Source: Dyella caseinilytica
GTDB lineage: Bacteria; Pseudomonadota; Gammaproteobacteria; Xanthomonadales; Rhodanobacteraceae
Length of the DNA stretch: 64,000 nucleotides
Assembly (NCBI RefSeq): GCF_016865235.1
Contig: NZ_CP064030.1
Coordinates: forward strand, 558,001-622,000
Direction: 5' to 3'
Of this stretch, positions 17,067 to 25,562 are shown piece by piece. The notes under the pieces were generated by a model. It searched no databases. It was not told where the DNA came from and saw nothing but the letters and a program-made list of their open reading frames with translations. Each line of letters begins with the position of its first letter. Within the stretch, counting starts at the first letter, position 1. A program made the position numbers and the translations under genes.

Positions 17067-17861
17067 TCAGGATGCTGTCTCGACCTTGGCAAGGCGTACA
17101 AAATCCGCGGGCGAAAGTGTTTCTGCACGCGCCTTGGGATCGACATCGGCCTGGCGAATCGCGTCGGTATCCATCCATTGCCGCAGCGCATTGCCAAGTG
17201 TCTTGCGACGCTGGGCGAAGGCTGCCTTCACGATCGTGTGCAGGCGATCGGGATCCGCATCATGGCGTGCTTCAGGCGCGATCGGTACGAGGCGTACCAC
17301 CGCCGAATCGACTTTCGGCGGCGGGCGGAACGCGCCGGGCGGCACTTCGAACAGCGGTTCGACGCGGCAAGCCAGCTGCAGCATCACAGATAGCCGTCCA
17401 TACACCTTGCTGCCCGGTTCGGCAGCCATGCGATCGACGACTTCTTTTTGCAACATGAAATGCATATCGCTGATGGCCGCTGCATGCTCCACGCAATGGA
17501 ACAGGATCGGACTGGAGATGTAATACGGCAGATTGCCTGCAATGCGCAGGCAAGAAACCCCAGCGCGATGGGCCAACGCAGTGAAATCGACCTTCAGCAC
17601 ATCGGCGTGCACGATGGAAAGCTCGCCGACATCCGCTGCATTGGCCTGCAGACGGGGTATGAGATCGGTATCCAGCTCGATGGCCGTGAGTTTGCCGGCG
17701 GCGGCCAGCAATGGAAAGGTCAGCGCGCCTTCGCCAGGCCCGATCTCCACCAGGAAATCGTCGGGACGTGGCGAGATCGCGTTGACGATGCGCTCGATGT
17801 AGCGGCGCTCGTGCAGGAAGTGCTGGCCGAAGCTTTTCTTGGGGCGACTAGGGGGATTCAT
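17067..17861 (-). CDS. ksgA: 16S rRNA (adenine1518/1519-N6)-dimethyltransferase KsgA
   Basis: KsgA (RsmA) dimethylates two adjacent adenines in 16S rRNA helix 45 late in small-subunit assembly. The 264-residue protein begins MNPPSRPKKSFGQHFLHERR, the conserved N terminus. Motif I is VEIGPGEGALT, and the catalytic motif IV NLPY appears in IAGNLPYYISSPILF. The C-terminal domain includes FRPPPKVDSAVVRL and FAQRRKTLGNAL. It is the fourth gene of the lptD operon. Confidence 0.97.
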   Translation of the reverse strand: MNPPSRPKKSFGQHFLHERRYIERIVNAISPRPDDFLVEIGPGEGALTFPLLAAAGKLTAIELDTDLIPRLQANAADVGELSIVHADVLKVDFTALAHRAGVSCLRIAGNLPYYISSPILFHCVEHAAAISDMHFMLQKEVVDRMAAEPGSKVYGRLSVMLQLACRVEPLFEVPPGAFRPPPKVDSAVVRLVPIAPEARHDADPDRLHTIVKAAFAQRRKTLGNALRQWMDTDAIRQADVDPKARAETLSPADFVRLAKVETAS

Positions 17862-17877
17862 GACGTCCTGCTTCCCT

Positions 17878-18885
17878 TCACCTTGGTGAAGGGAACTTGT
17901 TGCGACGATCCACCAGATCCAGCGCCATCCTGGCAGCGGCTATCAGGCTGGAAGGATCAGCTTGGCCGCTGCCGGCGAGATCCAGCGCGGTACCGTGGTC
18001 GACGGATGTGCGAATGAAGGGCAGGCCGAGCGTGAGATTGACGGTGCGATCGAAGGCTTCGCTCTTGAGCACGGGCAATGCCTGATCGTGGTACATCGCG
18101 AGCACCGCATCGTAATGATGCCGTTGCGCTGGCACGAACGCGGTGTCCGCGGGCAGCGGCCCCAGCAAGACCATGCCTTGCTGGCGGAGCGTTTCGAGCA
18201 CCGGGATGATCGTGTCGATTTCCTCGCGTCCGATATGACCGCTTTCGCCGGCGTGAGGGTTGAGCCCGAGCACGGCGATGCGTGGCTTCTCGAAGCCGAA
18301 TTTCGTGCGCAGCTCGTTATGCACAATGCGCAGCGTTTGTTCCAGCGAGGCAGCGGTGATTGCAGAAGAAACGGCGTTCAACGGCAAATGCGTGGTCGCC
18401 AGGGCAACGCGCAACTCCGGGCTCGCCAGCATCATGACCACGTCAGCGTGGCTTCGCGCAGCAAAAAACTCGGTGTGGCCGCTGAAGGGGACACCTGCAT
18501 CGTTGATCGAGGACTTTTGCAGCGGAGCGGTTACCACCGCGGCGTAACGCTCCTGCATGCATCCATCGGCAGCCTCGGCCAGCGTCGCCAGGACGTGCTG
18601 TGCGTTGCGTGGATCCGGATGCCCCGGCGTTTCTTCTGCGACAAGCGGGATATGGCGCACGCGCAGGCTGCCGGGCGGGCGCACGTCGATATCGCCGCCG
18701 TCGTCATCAACGAGGCGGATGGCCACGCCGCAGCGTGCCGCCGCGCGCTCGAGCAGATCTTTATCGGTTATCGCAACGAAATTGGCCGCCAGCGAGGTGG
18801 CGGCCAATCGGACGAGAAGCTCGGGACCGACACCCGCTGGCTCGCCTGCTGTCAGAGCGAGCCGGGGCAGGGCAGATCCGTTCAC
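17878..18885 (-). CDS. pdxA: 4-hydroxythreonine-4-phosphate dehydrogenase PdxA
   Basis: PdxA oxidises 4-phosphohydroxy-L-threonine in the DXP-dependent vitamin B6 route. The 335-residue protein shows the family N terminus LALTAGEPAGVGPEL, the metal and substrate segment FSGHTEFFAARS, the GLNPHAGESGHIGREE loop, and the metal-binding MYHDQALPVLKSEAF motif, followed by GLPFIRTSVDHGTALDLAG. It begins 25 bases after surA and ends 16 bases before ksgA, so it is in the same transcript. Confidence 0.97.
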   Translation of the reverse strand: MNGSALPRLALTAGEPAGVGPELLVRLAATSLAANFVAITDKDLLERAAARCGVAIRLVDDDGGDIDVRPPGSLRVRHIPLVAEETPGHPDPRNAQHVLATLAEAADGCMQERYAAVVTAPLQKSSINDAGVPFSGHTEFFAARSHADVVMMLASPELRVALATTHLPLNAVSSAITAASLEQTLRIVHNELRTKFGFEKPRIAVLGLNPHAGESGHIGREEIDTIIPVLETLRQQGMVLLGPLPADTAFVPAQRHHYDAVLAMYHDQALPVLKSEAFDRTVNLTLGLPFIRTSVDHGTALDLAGSGQADPSSLIAAARMALDLVDRRNKFPSPR

Positions 18886-18910
18886 GGGCTGTTCGCGTGT
18901 CGTGCAGGGA

Positions 18911-20284
18911 TCACGGGGACGGGGATGCCTTGATGCCGGCGCCGCCGTTGTCCGTATCGGTGGGCTCCTGCAGCTCAGGCGCCAGAATTTTCACATAGGC
19001 ATCGGAACGCAGCTGGCGCAGGAAGTCGTCGTAGGCCTGGTCGGCTTTGCGGTTGCCGATGGCCTGACGAGCCTGGTCGCGGGCCACTTCCGTGGTCATA
19101 TCGGTGTTGCGTGTACCGAGACGCTGCAGGATGTGCCAGCCGGCTTCGCTCTGGAACGGCTGCGAGATCTCGTTGTCCTTCAAATCCGCCACCTTCTGGC
19201 CGATCAGCGAGCCCCAGTCACCTTGCTGGAACCAGCCCATGTCGCCGCCGGCGTTGGCGGTCGTGTCGTCATTGGAATTGTCCTTCGCCAGCTTGGCGAA
19301 GTCTTCATGCTTGTTGACGATGCGGTTGTAGAGATCCTGCGCCTTCTGCTGAGCCTGGGTGGGTGAGAGCAGTTCGCTCGGGCGAATCAGGATCTGGCGG
19401 GCATGGAACTCAGGCACCATCTGCTTGGACGGCGCGCGCGTGCCGATCAGCTGGATGATGTGGAAGCCGGTGGGGCCATGCAGGATACCGCTGACTTCAC
19501 CGGGCTTGAGCGAATCGATGGTGTCGACGAAGGCCGGCGGCACTTCGTCGATGCGGCGCCAGCCGAGGTCGCCGCCGTCCAGCGCATCGGGCGCATCGGA
19601 GAAGCGGATCGTGGCAGCCTTGAAGTTCATGCCGCCCTTGATGGCGGCCAGTGCCTGCTCGGCCTTGTTCTGTGCGGCCTGGATATCGGCTGCGGTGGCA
19701 CCGCTGGGGATGCTGATCTGGATGTGGGCCAGATGCACCTCACCTGCCTTGTAGCTGGGGCTGTTGAGCAGGTTGTCGATTTCGCTGTTGGTCACCGAGA
19801 CCGAATCGCGCACCACGTTCTGGTGCAGCTTCTGCACGACCAGCTGGTCGTGGAGCTGCTGGCGGAAGGAGGCATAGCTCAGGCCGCTCTGTTCCACGGC
19901 GGCGCGCAGCTGGTCGGGGCTCATTTTGTTCTGGGCCGCCACGTTCTGCACGGCCTGATCCACTTCGGCATCGGACACGCGGATGCCCTGGTCGTCGGCG
20001 CGCTGCAACTGCAGCTTCATCAGCACCAGACGGTCAAGCACTTGCCGGCGCAGCACGTCGATGGGCGGGAGCTGCCCCGGCTGGCTGGCGTACTGCTGCT
20101 GGATAGCGGCAACGGCGTCGTTCAGCTCGCTCTGCAGGATCACATCGTCTTCAACCACAGCAACGATCCGGTCGATAGGCTGCAGGCCTGAGCCGGCATC
20201 CTGCGGCGACAGGAGCTGAGCCTGGGCCAGCGACGGGATCGCCGAGACGATCGTCAGCAGGAACAACGCAAAAATCTGCTTCAT
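18911..20284 (-). CDS. surA: Periplasmic peptidyl-prolyl isomerase/chaperone SurA
   Basis: SurA escorts outer-membrane proteins through the periplasm. The start at 20284 gives 457 residues with a signal peptide (MKQIFALFLLTIVSAIPSLAQA, cut near residue 22); an upstream in-frame start at 20449 would bury that signal and overlap the end of lptD, so it is rejected. The N-terminal chaperone domain (RIVAVVEDDVILQSELNDAV) is followed by two parvulin domains, one from about VHLAHIQISIP to GFHIIQLIG and one from FHARQILIRP to GWHILQRLG. It lies directly downstream of lptD, one of its clients. Confidence 0.95.
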   Translation of the reverse strand: MKQIFALFLLTIVSAIPSLAQAQLLSPQDAGSGLQPIDRIVAVVEDDVILQSELNDAVAAIQQQYASQPGQLPPIDVLRRQVLDRLVLMKLQLQRADDQGIRVSDAEVDQAVQNVAAQNKMSPDQLRAAVEQSGLSYASFRQQLHDQLVVQKLHQNVVRDSVSVTNSEIDNLLNSPSYKAGEVHLAHIQISIPSGATAADIQAAQNKAEQALAAIKGGMNFKAATIRFSDAPDALDGGDLGWRRIDEVPPAFVDTIDSLKPGEVSGILHGPTGFHIIQLIGTRAPSKQMVPEFHARQILIRPSELLSPTQAQQKAQDLYNRIVNKHEDFAKLAKDNSNDDTTANAGGDMGWFQQGDWGSLIGQKVADLKDNEISQPFQSEAGWHILQRLGTRNTDMTTEVARDQARQAIGNRKADQAYDDFLRQLRSDAYVKILAPELQEPTDTDNGGAGIKASPSP

Positions 20285-20390
20285 CAGTGAACAGCCTTCT
20301 ATCGCCGGTGGCGAGGGAAATGGTTGGTAATCCTGGACAGGAGCCTGGCCGGCCACCGCCTGGAGAGCGCCCGAACCAGCCTGGGCGCGG

Positions 20391-22901
20391 TTATTGATAG
20401 CCAAGGATATCACGCCGCAGGATGCTGTCCGTTTGGCCGCTGAAGGCACCCATACCCTTGAATTCCAGCTCGAACATGACGGCGGTATCGCTGCCTGGTG
20501 CTATCTGGCCGGCTGGCAAGGTCGAGATGACGCCGTCGTAACCTGTCACGTAGCGGCGGGCGACAACGCTCATTTTCACGCAGCAGCCCTCGTACTGCAC
20601 GCCGGCCACCGCCTCCACCGTACGCTTGTCCATGACCGAATAAGTCCAGTCACCGATCAGGCGCCAGCGGGCGGTAAGCGGATAGACCGCCGAGATGTCA
20701 TATTGTTCCAGCAGGTTCTGGCGGAAGCGGTAAGAGAAGTTGAGCACGCCGTCGAAACCCAGGCGCCGTTGCACCGTGAACGTACCTAGCTCGGTCTTGC
20801 GGGTGTTCGGGTTCCAGAGGTACTCAGTGCTCATGGTCCACTGATCGTTCAACTGGCTGCTCAGCTCGGCGACGTAGTCCGAGCCAGACCAGTCGGTAGC
20901 CTGTGTACCGGGTGTTTGGACCAACTGGGGCGTGAAATAACGGATTTGGCCGAAGGTTGCGGACAGCCGTTCCACGCCGCCGTCATCAAGCAGTCGAGTG
21001 GTTACTGCTGCGGTGAGGTTATTCGCATTCATCTGGCGGTCCGCGCCAGAGAACTGGTTTGGTGCGAACAGCATCCAATCGTCGAACGCCATCAGATTGG
21101 TATCGAACAGCGGCAGATTGGTCTGGTTGCGGTAGGGGGCATACAGGTAATACAGGCGTGGTTCTAGCGTCTGCGTGTAATCCGTACCGAACATTGATGC
21201 AACACGATCGAAAATCAGGCCTTGGTCCAGGCTGACGATCGGCAGCGAGCGGCTCGGATTAGCATCCGTGAATGGTGTGATCGTTGTGACTCCCGACAGC
21301 GAGGTGTAGGAAGTGGAATAGTTCCGGTAACCGCTGTCGAGCGAGTAAGTGGTATAGCGGTAGGCCACCTTGGGTCGAATGAACCACCACGGCCCCTGAA
21401 AGTCCGCGTCGATATACGGGTAAAGGTCCAGTCGGCTGCCTTCTACGGCTTCGGATTTATGGAACGAATCCGCCTCGCTGGTCAGGCCTATGTCATACCA
21501 GCGCCAGAATGGAATATCCATATTGAAGGTGGCGCGCGGCAGTCGCTTGTAAGGCTCTACGGCGTTCGATTCCGCTGGGTCGACGTTCTGCCACATGTCG
21601 CCACCCACCTGGGCGCTCCACCAGTTACCCGATCCATTCAAGTAAATGCTTGAGTACAAAAGTGCGGTGGAGATGTTGAAGATATCGTCGCCGAAATCGT
21701 GCAGATAGTTCTGATCCGATGCACGCATGATGTCGGTGCTGAGCCACCATCCCTTCCATAGCGTCGTGCTATTGGTGAATCTGAATAGGTAGCGCTGCGT
21801 ACCTTGAGTGTCGAAAGAAGTTGGCGTGATCTTCTGGTCGTTGTACAAATCGTTGGGCAAGAATTCGAAATCGAAAGTGCCTTTCGTTTGAGGGAACAGA
21901 TAGCGCGCTTCGCCCGAAAGCATGGAACCGCGCAAACTGTAATAACGCGGCGTAAGCGTCAAGTCGTAATTGGGTGCCAGATTGAAGTAGTACGGAATCC
22001 TGAACTGATAACCGGCCTCGCCCGTATGCTCGAAGTACGGATACAGGAAGCCGCTCTGGCGATCGTTGTTGAGCGGGAACGACATGTACGGCGTATAGAA
22101 AAACGGAACGCCGTACATGGACATGGTCGCGTCGTGCGCTATGCCGCGGCCGGTGTTTTGGTCGGTATCGATCTTCTTGGCGCGGATTTCCCAGATATGA
22201 CGGCCGATATCGCAGGTCGAGTAGGTGGCGACGGAATAGCGGCTGCGATTGGCGTCGAACTGCTGTCCTCGCACGGCGGTGCCGTTGCCATGCGAATCGA
22301 GCATCTGAAAGCGCACGTTGCCGGTGGCCAGCGTCGTACTGTTGTCGGTATTACCGACCACATGATCGGCGGACACCAGTTGGTTGTATTCCTGGTAGTG
22401 GACATTGCCGCGTGCATCGTAATCGGAGGTGTCGCTGTTGTAGTCGGCGACATCGGCGTGCAATTCCTGGTCGGCGCGGATCGTTTTCACGTGGCCGGTC
22501 AGGTGATAGATGGTCTGGTCCGGGCTCTGCACGTGGTCGGCCCAGACATAGGTCTTGGCGGTCTGACGCAGCGACGAGTCCTTGCTCAGGAACGGGTCAT
22601 AGAACTCGAGCTGGCCGTTGGGTCGGCACAGTGCGAAGTTGTCCGGCCTGGGTGCACAGATAAAGGTCCCCAACGGGCAAACCACCTCCGAGCCATCCAG
22701 CGAGGCCTTGGGCTTCTTGTTCTGGCTGCCGGCGTAAACGGCTGGGCTGCTGAGCAAGGCAGCAGAGGCAGCGATTGCCAGCAGACGGCGTGGAGGCAGG
22801 TGACGCAAGGGCGGCGTAGGCTTCACGGAGGGCGCAGTCAATCGGAGACGAAGGGGCGTTAAGCTATCAGAAAGGCCCTTCGGTCGGCACGCATCCCGCA
22901 T
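20391..22901 (-). CDS. lptD: LPS-assembly protein LptD
   Basis: LptD is the outer-membrane barrel that inserts lipopolysaccharide with LptE. The frame has 836 codons from the ATG at 22901; a GTG at 22826 would remove 25 residues and place a positively charged signal peptide (ending PAVYA) closer to the start, so the true start is uncertain. The N-terminal OstA/LptA-like jellyroll covers roughly residues 105-250 (DQTIYHLTGHVKTIRADQELHADVA region), followed by a long beta barrel. Cysteines near the N terminus (VVCPLG, FICAP, ALCRP) and an adjacent Cys-Cys pair in the barrel (YEGCCVKM) fit the disulfide arrangement known for LptD. Confidence 0.95.
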   Translation of the reverse strand: MRDACRPKGLSDSLTPLRLRLTAPSVKPTPPLRHLPPRRLLAIAASAALLSSPAVYAGSQNKKPKASLDGSEVVCPLGTFICAPRPDNFALCRPNGQLEFYDPFLSKDSSLRQTAKTYVWADHVQSPDQTIYHLTGHVKTIRADQELHADVADYNSDTSDYDARGNVHYQEYNQLVSADHVVGNTDNSTTLATGNVRFQMLDSHGNGTAVRGQQFDANRSRYSVATYSTCDIGRHIWEIRAKKIDTDQNTGRGIAHDATMSMYGVPFFYTPYMSFPLNNDRQSGFLYPYFEHTGEAGYQFRIPYYFNLAPNYDLTLTPRYYSLRGSMLSGEARYLFPQTKGTFDFEFLPNDLYNDQKITPTSFDTQGTQRYLFRFTNSTTLWKGWWLSTDIMRASDQNYLHDFGDDIFNISTALLYSSIYLNGSGNWWSAQVGGDMWQNVDPAESNAVEPYKRLPRATFNMDIPFWRWYDIGLTSEADSFHKSEAVEGSRLDLYPYIDADFQGPWWFIRPKVAYRYTTYSLDSGYRNYSTSYTSLSGVTTITPFTDANPSRSLPIVSLDQGLIFDRVASMFGTDYTQTLEPRLYYLYAPYRNQTNLPLFDTNLMAFDDWMLFAPNQFSGADRQMNANNLTAAVTTRLLDDGGVERLSATFGQIRYFTPQLVQTPGTQATDWSGSDYVAELSSQLNDQWTMSTEYLWNPNTRKTELGTFTVQRRLGFDGVLNFSYRFRQNLLEQYDISAVYPLTARWRLIGDWTYSVMDKRTVEAVAGVQYEGCCVKMSVVARRYVTGYDGVISTLPAGQIAPGSDTAVMFELEFKGMGAFSGQTDSILRRDILGYQ

Positions 22902-22912
22902 AAGGATTCAGC

Positions 22913-23314
22913 ATGAATGAGCACAAGCCTGAAAAATCCGACGAACAATGGCGTGCAAACCTGAGTCCGGAACAATATGCGGTGTGTCGCTGTTCGGCGA
23001 CCGAGCCGCCTTTCAGCGGCAAGTGGTATCGGCACAAGGAGCCGGGCACCTACACCTGTGTGGCCTGCAAGGCCCCGCTTTTTGCTTCGGAGACCAAATA
23101 CGACTCGGGTTCGGGCTGGCCCAGTTTTTTCCAGCCGGTGACCCGGTCGGCGGTGAGCCTGCTGCAAGACGACAGCCACGGCATGCATCGCACGGAAGTG
23201 CGATGCGCGGCCTGCGAGTCGCACCTGGGGCATGTTTTTCCGGATGGCCCCAAACCCACGGGGTTGCGCTATTGCATCAATTCGGTGGCGCTGGACTTCG
23301 TGCCGATGAAGTGA
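22913..23314 (+). CDS. msrB: Peptide-methionine (R)-S-oxide reductase MsrB
   Basis: MsrB repairs methionine-R-sulfoxide. The 133-residue protein contains the zinc site C49xxC52 and C98xxC101, the substrate-pocket segment GSGWPSFFQPV, and the catalytic C121 in LRYCINSVAL. Two extra cysteines, C25 and C27, lie near the N terminus. The gene is divergent from lptD; the ATG codons are only 11 bases apart if the longest lptD start is used, so promoters must overlap coding sequence on one side. It is convergent with the downstream HDAC-family gene. Confidence 0.97.
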   Translation: MNEHKPEKSDEQWRANLSPEQYAVCRCSATEPPFSGKWYRHKEPGTYTCVACKAPLFASETKYDSGSGWPSFFQPVTRSAVSLLQDDSHGMHRTEVRCAACESHLGHVFPDGPKPTGLRYCINSVALDFVPMK

Positions 23315-23376
23315 TGGCTTTTTGCTTTCCCTTCCCGAAGGGGAGAGGCTTCACACGCGCGTGGTAGACCCAACCA

Positions 23377-24300
23377 TCATGACTCTAAAAGCGCGCCGAC
23401 ATGCGCACTGACGCTTGCGGCCAGTGCGTTCAGTTCATACCCCCCTTCCAGCGTGGATACCAGCCTGTTGCCGGCATGTGCACGGGCCAGATCGGCAAGC
23501 CGCTCGGTGATCCAGGCGTAGTCCTCGGTTTGCAGGCGGATATCGGCCAACGGGTCATTGCGATGTGCATCGAAGCCTGCCGAAACGAGTACCAATTGCG
23601 GCTTGAACGCATGTAATCGCGGCAGTAGCGCGCCATCCCACCATTCGCGGAATTCGTAAGAACCATCGCCTGGAGAAAGCGGTGCGTTGACGATATTGCC
23701 CACGCCACGCTCGTCTTCCTGCCCGGTTCCCGGGTAGAGCGGCGACTGGTGGCTTGAAATGAACAGCACGCGTGGCTCGCGCTGGAAAATGTCCTGTGTG
23801 CCATTGCCGTGATGCACATCGAAATCAGCAATGGCCACCCGCTTCAGGCCGTGGGCTGCCAAGGCATGCGCTGCGCCGATGGCGATGTTGTTGAACAGGC
23901 AGAAGCCCATCGCCGTATCGGGTGTTGCGTGATGGCCCGGCGGGCGCACCGCACAGAAAGCGTGTGAGACGGTGCCCTGCATGACGGCATCGACGGCGGC
24001 GATGACGGCTCCGGCCGCACGCAACCCCGCTTCGGCCGATGCGGTAGACATCAAGGTGTCTTCGTCCAGGCGGACCGTTCCCGAATCGGGCGCTATAGCA
24101 AGGATGCGATCGACGTGCGCGGCCGTGTGTACACGCAGAAGTTGTTCGCGCGTCGCCCTCGGTGCCTCGATGCGATCGACAATCGCAAAGCGATCCTGAT
24201 CCAAGGCTTGCAGCACGGCACGCAAGCGCGCGGGTGATTCGGCATGGCCTGGTCCGGGATCATGCTGCAGGCACACAGAATGGGTGTAGAGCTGCAGCAT
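23377..24300 (-). CDS. Histone deacetylase-family (class II-like) amidohydrolase
   Basis: A 307-residue single-domain zinc amidohydrolase of the HDAC/acetoin-utilisation/acetylpolyamine-amidohydrolase superfamily. The catalytic His pair is in RPPGHHAT (H123/H124), the zinc ligands D161 and H163 lie in ADFDVHHGNGTQD, and the third zinc Asp is probably in SAGFDAHRNDPLA. The substrate may be an acetylated protein, polyamine or small molecule; nothing in the sequence decides. Its start lies two bases after the stop of the adenosyltransferase gene, so it is the last gene of a three-gene operon with a B12 theme, an unexpected partnership. Confidence 0.93.
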   Translation of the reverse strand: MLQLYTHSVCLQHDPGPGHAESPARLRAVLQALDQDRFAIVDRIEAPRATREQLLRVHTAAHVDRILAIAPDSGTVRLDEDTLMSTASAEAGLRAAGAVIAAVDAVMQGTVSHAFCAVRPPGHHATPDTAMGFCLFNNIAIGAAHALAAHGLKRVAIADFDVHHGNGTQDIFQREPRVLFISSHQSPLYPGTGQEDERGVGNIVNAPLSPGDGSYEFREWWDGALLPRLHAFKPQLVLVSAGFDAHRNDPLADIRLQTEDYAWITERLADLARAHAGNRLVSTLEGGYELNALAASVSAHVGALLES

Positions 24301-24302
24301 AT

Positions 24303-24869
24303 CTACGCTTTGGGTTTGCGGCGGCGCTCGTGTTGCCAGAGTACTTCGCCGTGACCGCCAGCGCGGGCCAGGACGCGCCCCAGCACAAACAGCAGGTCGG
24401 ACAGGCGATTGAGGTAGCGCTGCGCCTGTGGCCGTATCTCTTCTACGCGCCCCAGCGCGATCACTTGCCGCTCAGCCCGGCGGCAGACGGTGCGCGCCAG
24501 ATGGCAGCAAGACGCCGCCATGCCGCCGCCCGGCAGGATGAAATCCTTCAGCGGCGGCAGGGGATCGTTGAAGCCATCAAGCGATGTTTCCAGCCGGGTA
24601 ATGTCGGCATCCTCGATCATCGCCATGCCGGGGATGCACAGCTCGCCACCCAGGTCGAACAGCTCGTGCTGCACCTGGGTCAGCGTTTCACGCACGGCAT
24701 CATCGACACCTTCGCACGCGAGCACCATGCCGATCGTGCTGTTGAGCTCGTCGACCGTGCCGTAGGCATCCACACGCAGCGAATCTTTGGGTACTCGCGA
24801 ACCGTCACCGAGGCCAGTCGTGCCATCGTCGCCGGTGCGGGTGTAGATCTTTGAGAGCCGGTTACCCAC
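24303..24869 (-). CDS. Cob(I)yrinic acid a,c-diamide/ATP:cob(I)alamin adenosyltransferase, PduO type
   Basis: Transfers the adenosyl group of ATP to cob(I)alamin to make coenzyme B12. A GTG start at 24867-24869 yields 188 residues and begins two bases after the upstream membrane protein; a longer reading would overlap that gene. PduO-family signatures are clear: IYTRTGDDGTTGLGDGSRV (ATP-binding N-terminal loop), AYGTVDELNS, and the C-terminal helices CRRAERQVIAL and YLNRLSDLLFVLGR. The context with a possible B12 transporter suggests salvage of imported cobalamin; no cobalamin biosynthesis gene is in the window. Confidence 0.95.
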   Translation of the reverse strand: MGNRLSKIYTRTGDDGTTGLGDGSRVPKDSLRVDAYGTVDELNSTIGMVLACEGVDDAVRETLTQVQHELFDLGGELCIPGMAMIEDADITRLETSLDGFNDPLPPLKDFILPGGGMAASCCHLARTVCRRAERQVIALGRVEEIRPQAQRYLNRLSDLLFVLGRVLARAGGHGEVLWQHERRRKPKA

Positions 24870-24871
24870 GA

Positions 24872-25471
24872 TCAGTTCTGCATCTGGCCGTGATGCTCGG
24901 ACGTACGCGCCATTTGCACCGTCAGCACATGCAGCACGGCCCCGAGGCCTGCATACAGCGCGGTGGTTTGCAGGAATGGCAGGTACCAATCGCCCAGGTT
25001 CGCGAACCACGCGGTAAAGCTCTTTGGTGTGGGCACATGGCTGCTCAGCCAGTAGAAGCTGCCGTTGGAAATCACGTAACACGCCGCCTCGCTCACCAAC
25101 AGAACGGCGACCGCCATGCCCAGCGTGGAAAGCGTAAGGCCGCGCTGGCGCTTCGCCAGCCAGCTGCCACCCATCCATAGCGAACCGTAGGCGGGAATCA
25201 GGAACCAGTAGCCAGCCGATACGCAGTAATGGCTCCAGAAGCTGATGCCCATATTGGTGATCACGATGTAATCAATCAGCACTGCCTCGGCCATCAGCAG
25301 CGGGAACGCCCAGCGGGCAGAGCCACGCAGCCAGAAGCCGGCCAGGAAAAAAATGCCCCATGACGCATCCCAGATGTCGTGATGGAACAGCGACAGGTGG
25401 ATGCGGGTCGCCGCCATCACCAGGGCTAGCGCGGCAAAAACGCCGTAGCGCTGGGTCTGTGTCATAGCCAT
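24872..25471 (-). CDS. Small six-helix membrane protein, candidate BtuM-like cobalamin transporter
   Basis: A 199-residue, very hydrophobic protein with about six membrane segments. The ATG at 25471 is preceded by GGAG at proper distance; a longer reading to 25654 has no such site and overlaps ubiH. I cannot assign it from sequence alone with certainty. It is co-transcribed with a cobalamin adenosyltransferase, has the size and topology of an ECF S-component, and has one conspicuous cysteine, C83 (C81 from the next ATG), before a membrane helix in HYCVSAGYW. The solitary S-component-like transporter BtuM is known to ligate cobalt through Cys80. His30/His31 and Asp32 in the first loop are further polar candidates. 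Function is inferred. Confidence 0.6.
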   Translation of the reverse strand: MAMTQTQRYGVFAALALVMAATRIHLSLFHHDIWDASWGIFFLAGFWLRGSARWAFPLLMAEAVLIDYIVITNMGISFWSHYCVSAGYWFLIPAYGSLWMGGSWLAKRQRGLTLSTLGMAVAVLLVSEAACYVISNGSFYWLSSHVPTPKSFTAWFANLGDWYLPFLQTTALYAGLGAVLHVLTVQMARTSEHHGQMQN

Positions 25472-25562
25472 AAGAAACTCCCTGGAAACCGGCAACCGAA
25501 GGTAAGACCTCAAGTTTAGCTCAGCGCATCCTCGACATGCGAAGAATGGCGTTCCAGCGCGT

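Noticed and set aside
25472..25562. Cobalamin riboswitch expected upstream of the candidate B12 transporter
   Set aside because: The gap is only 91 bases, too short for the aptamer, and no B12-box-like core was seen.
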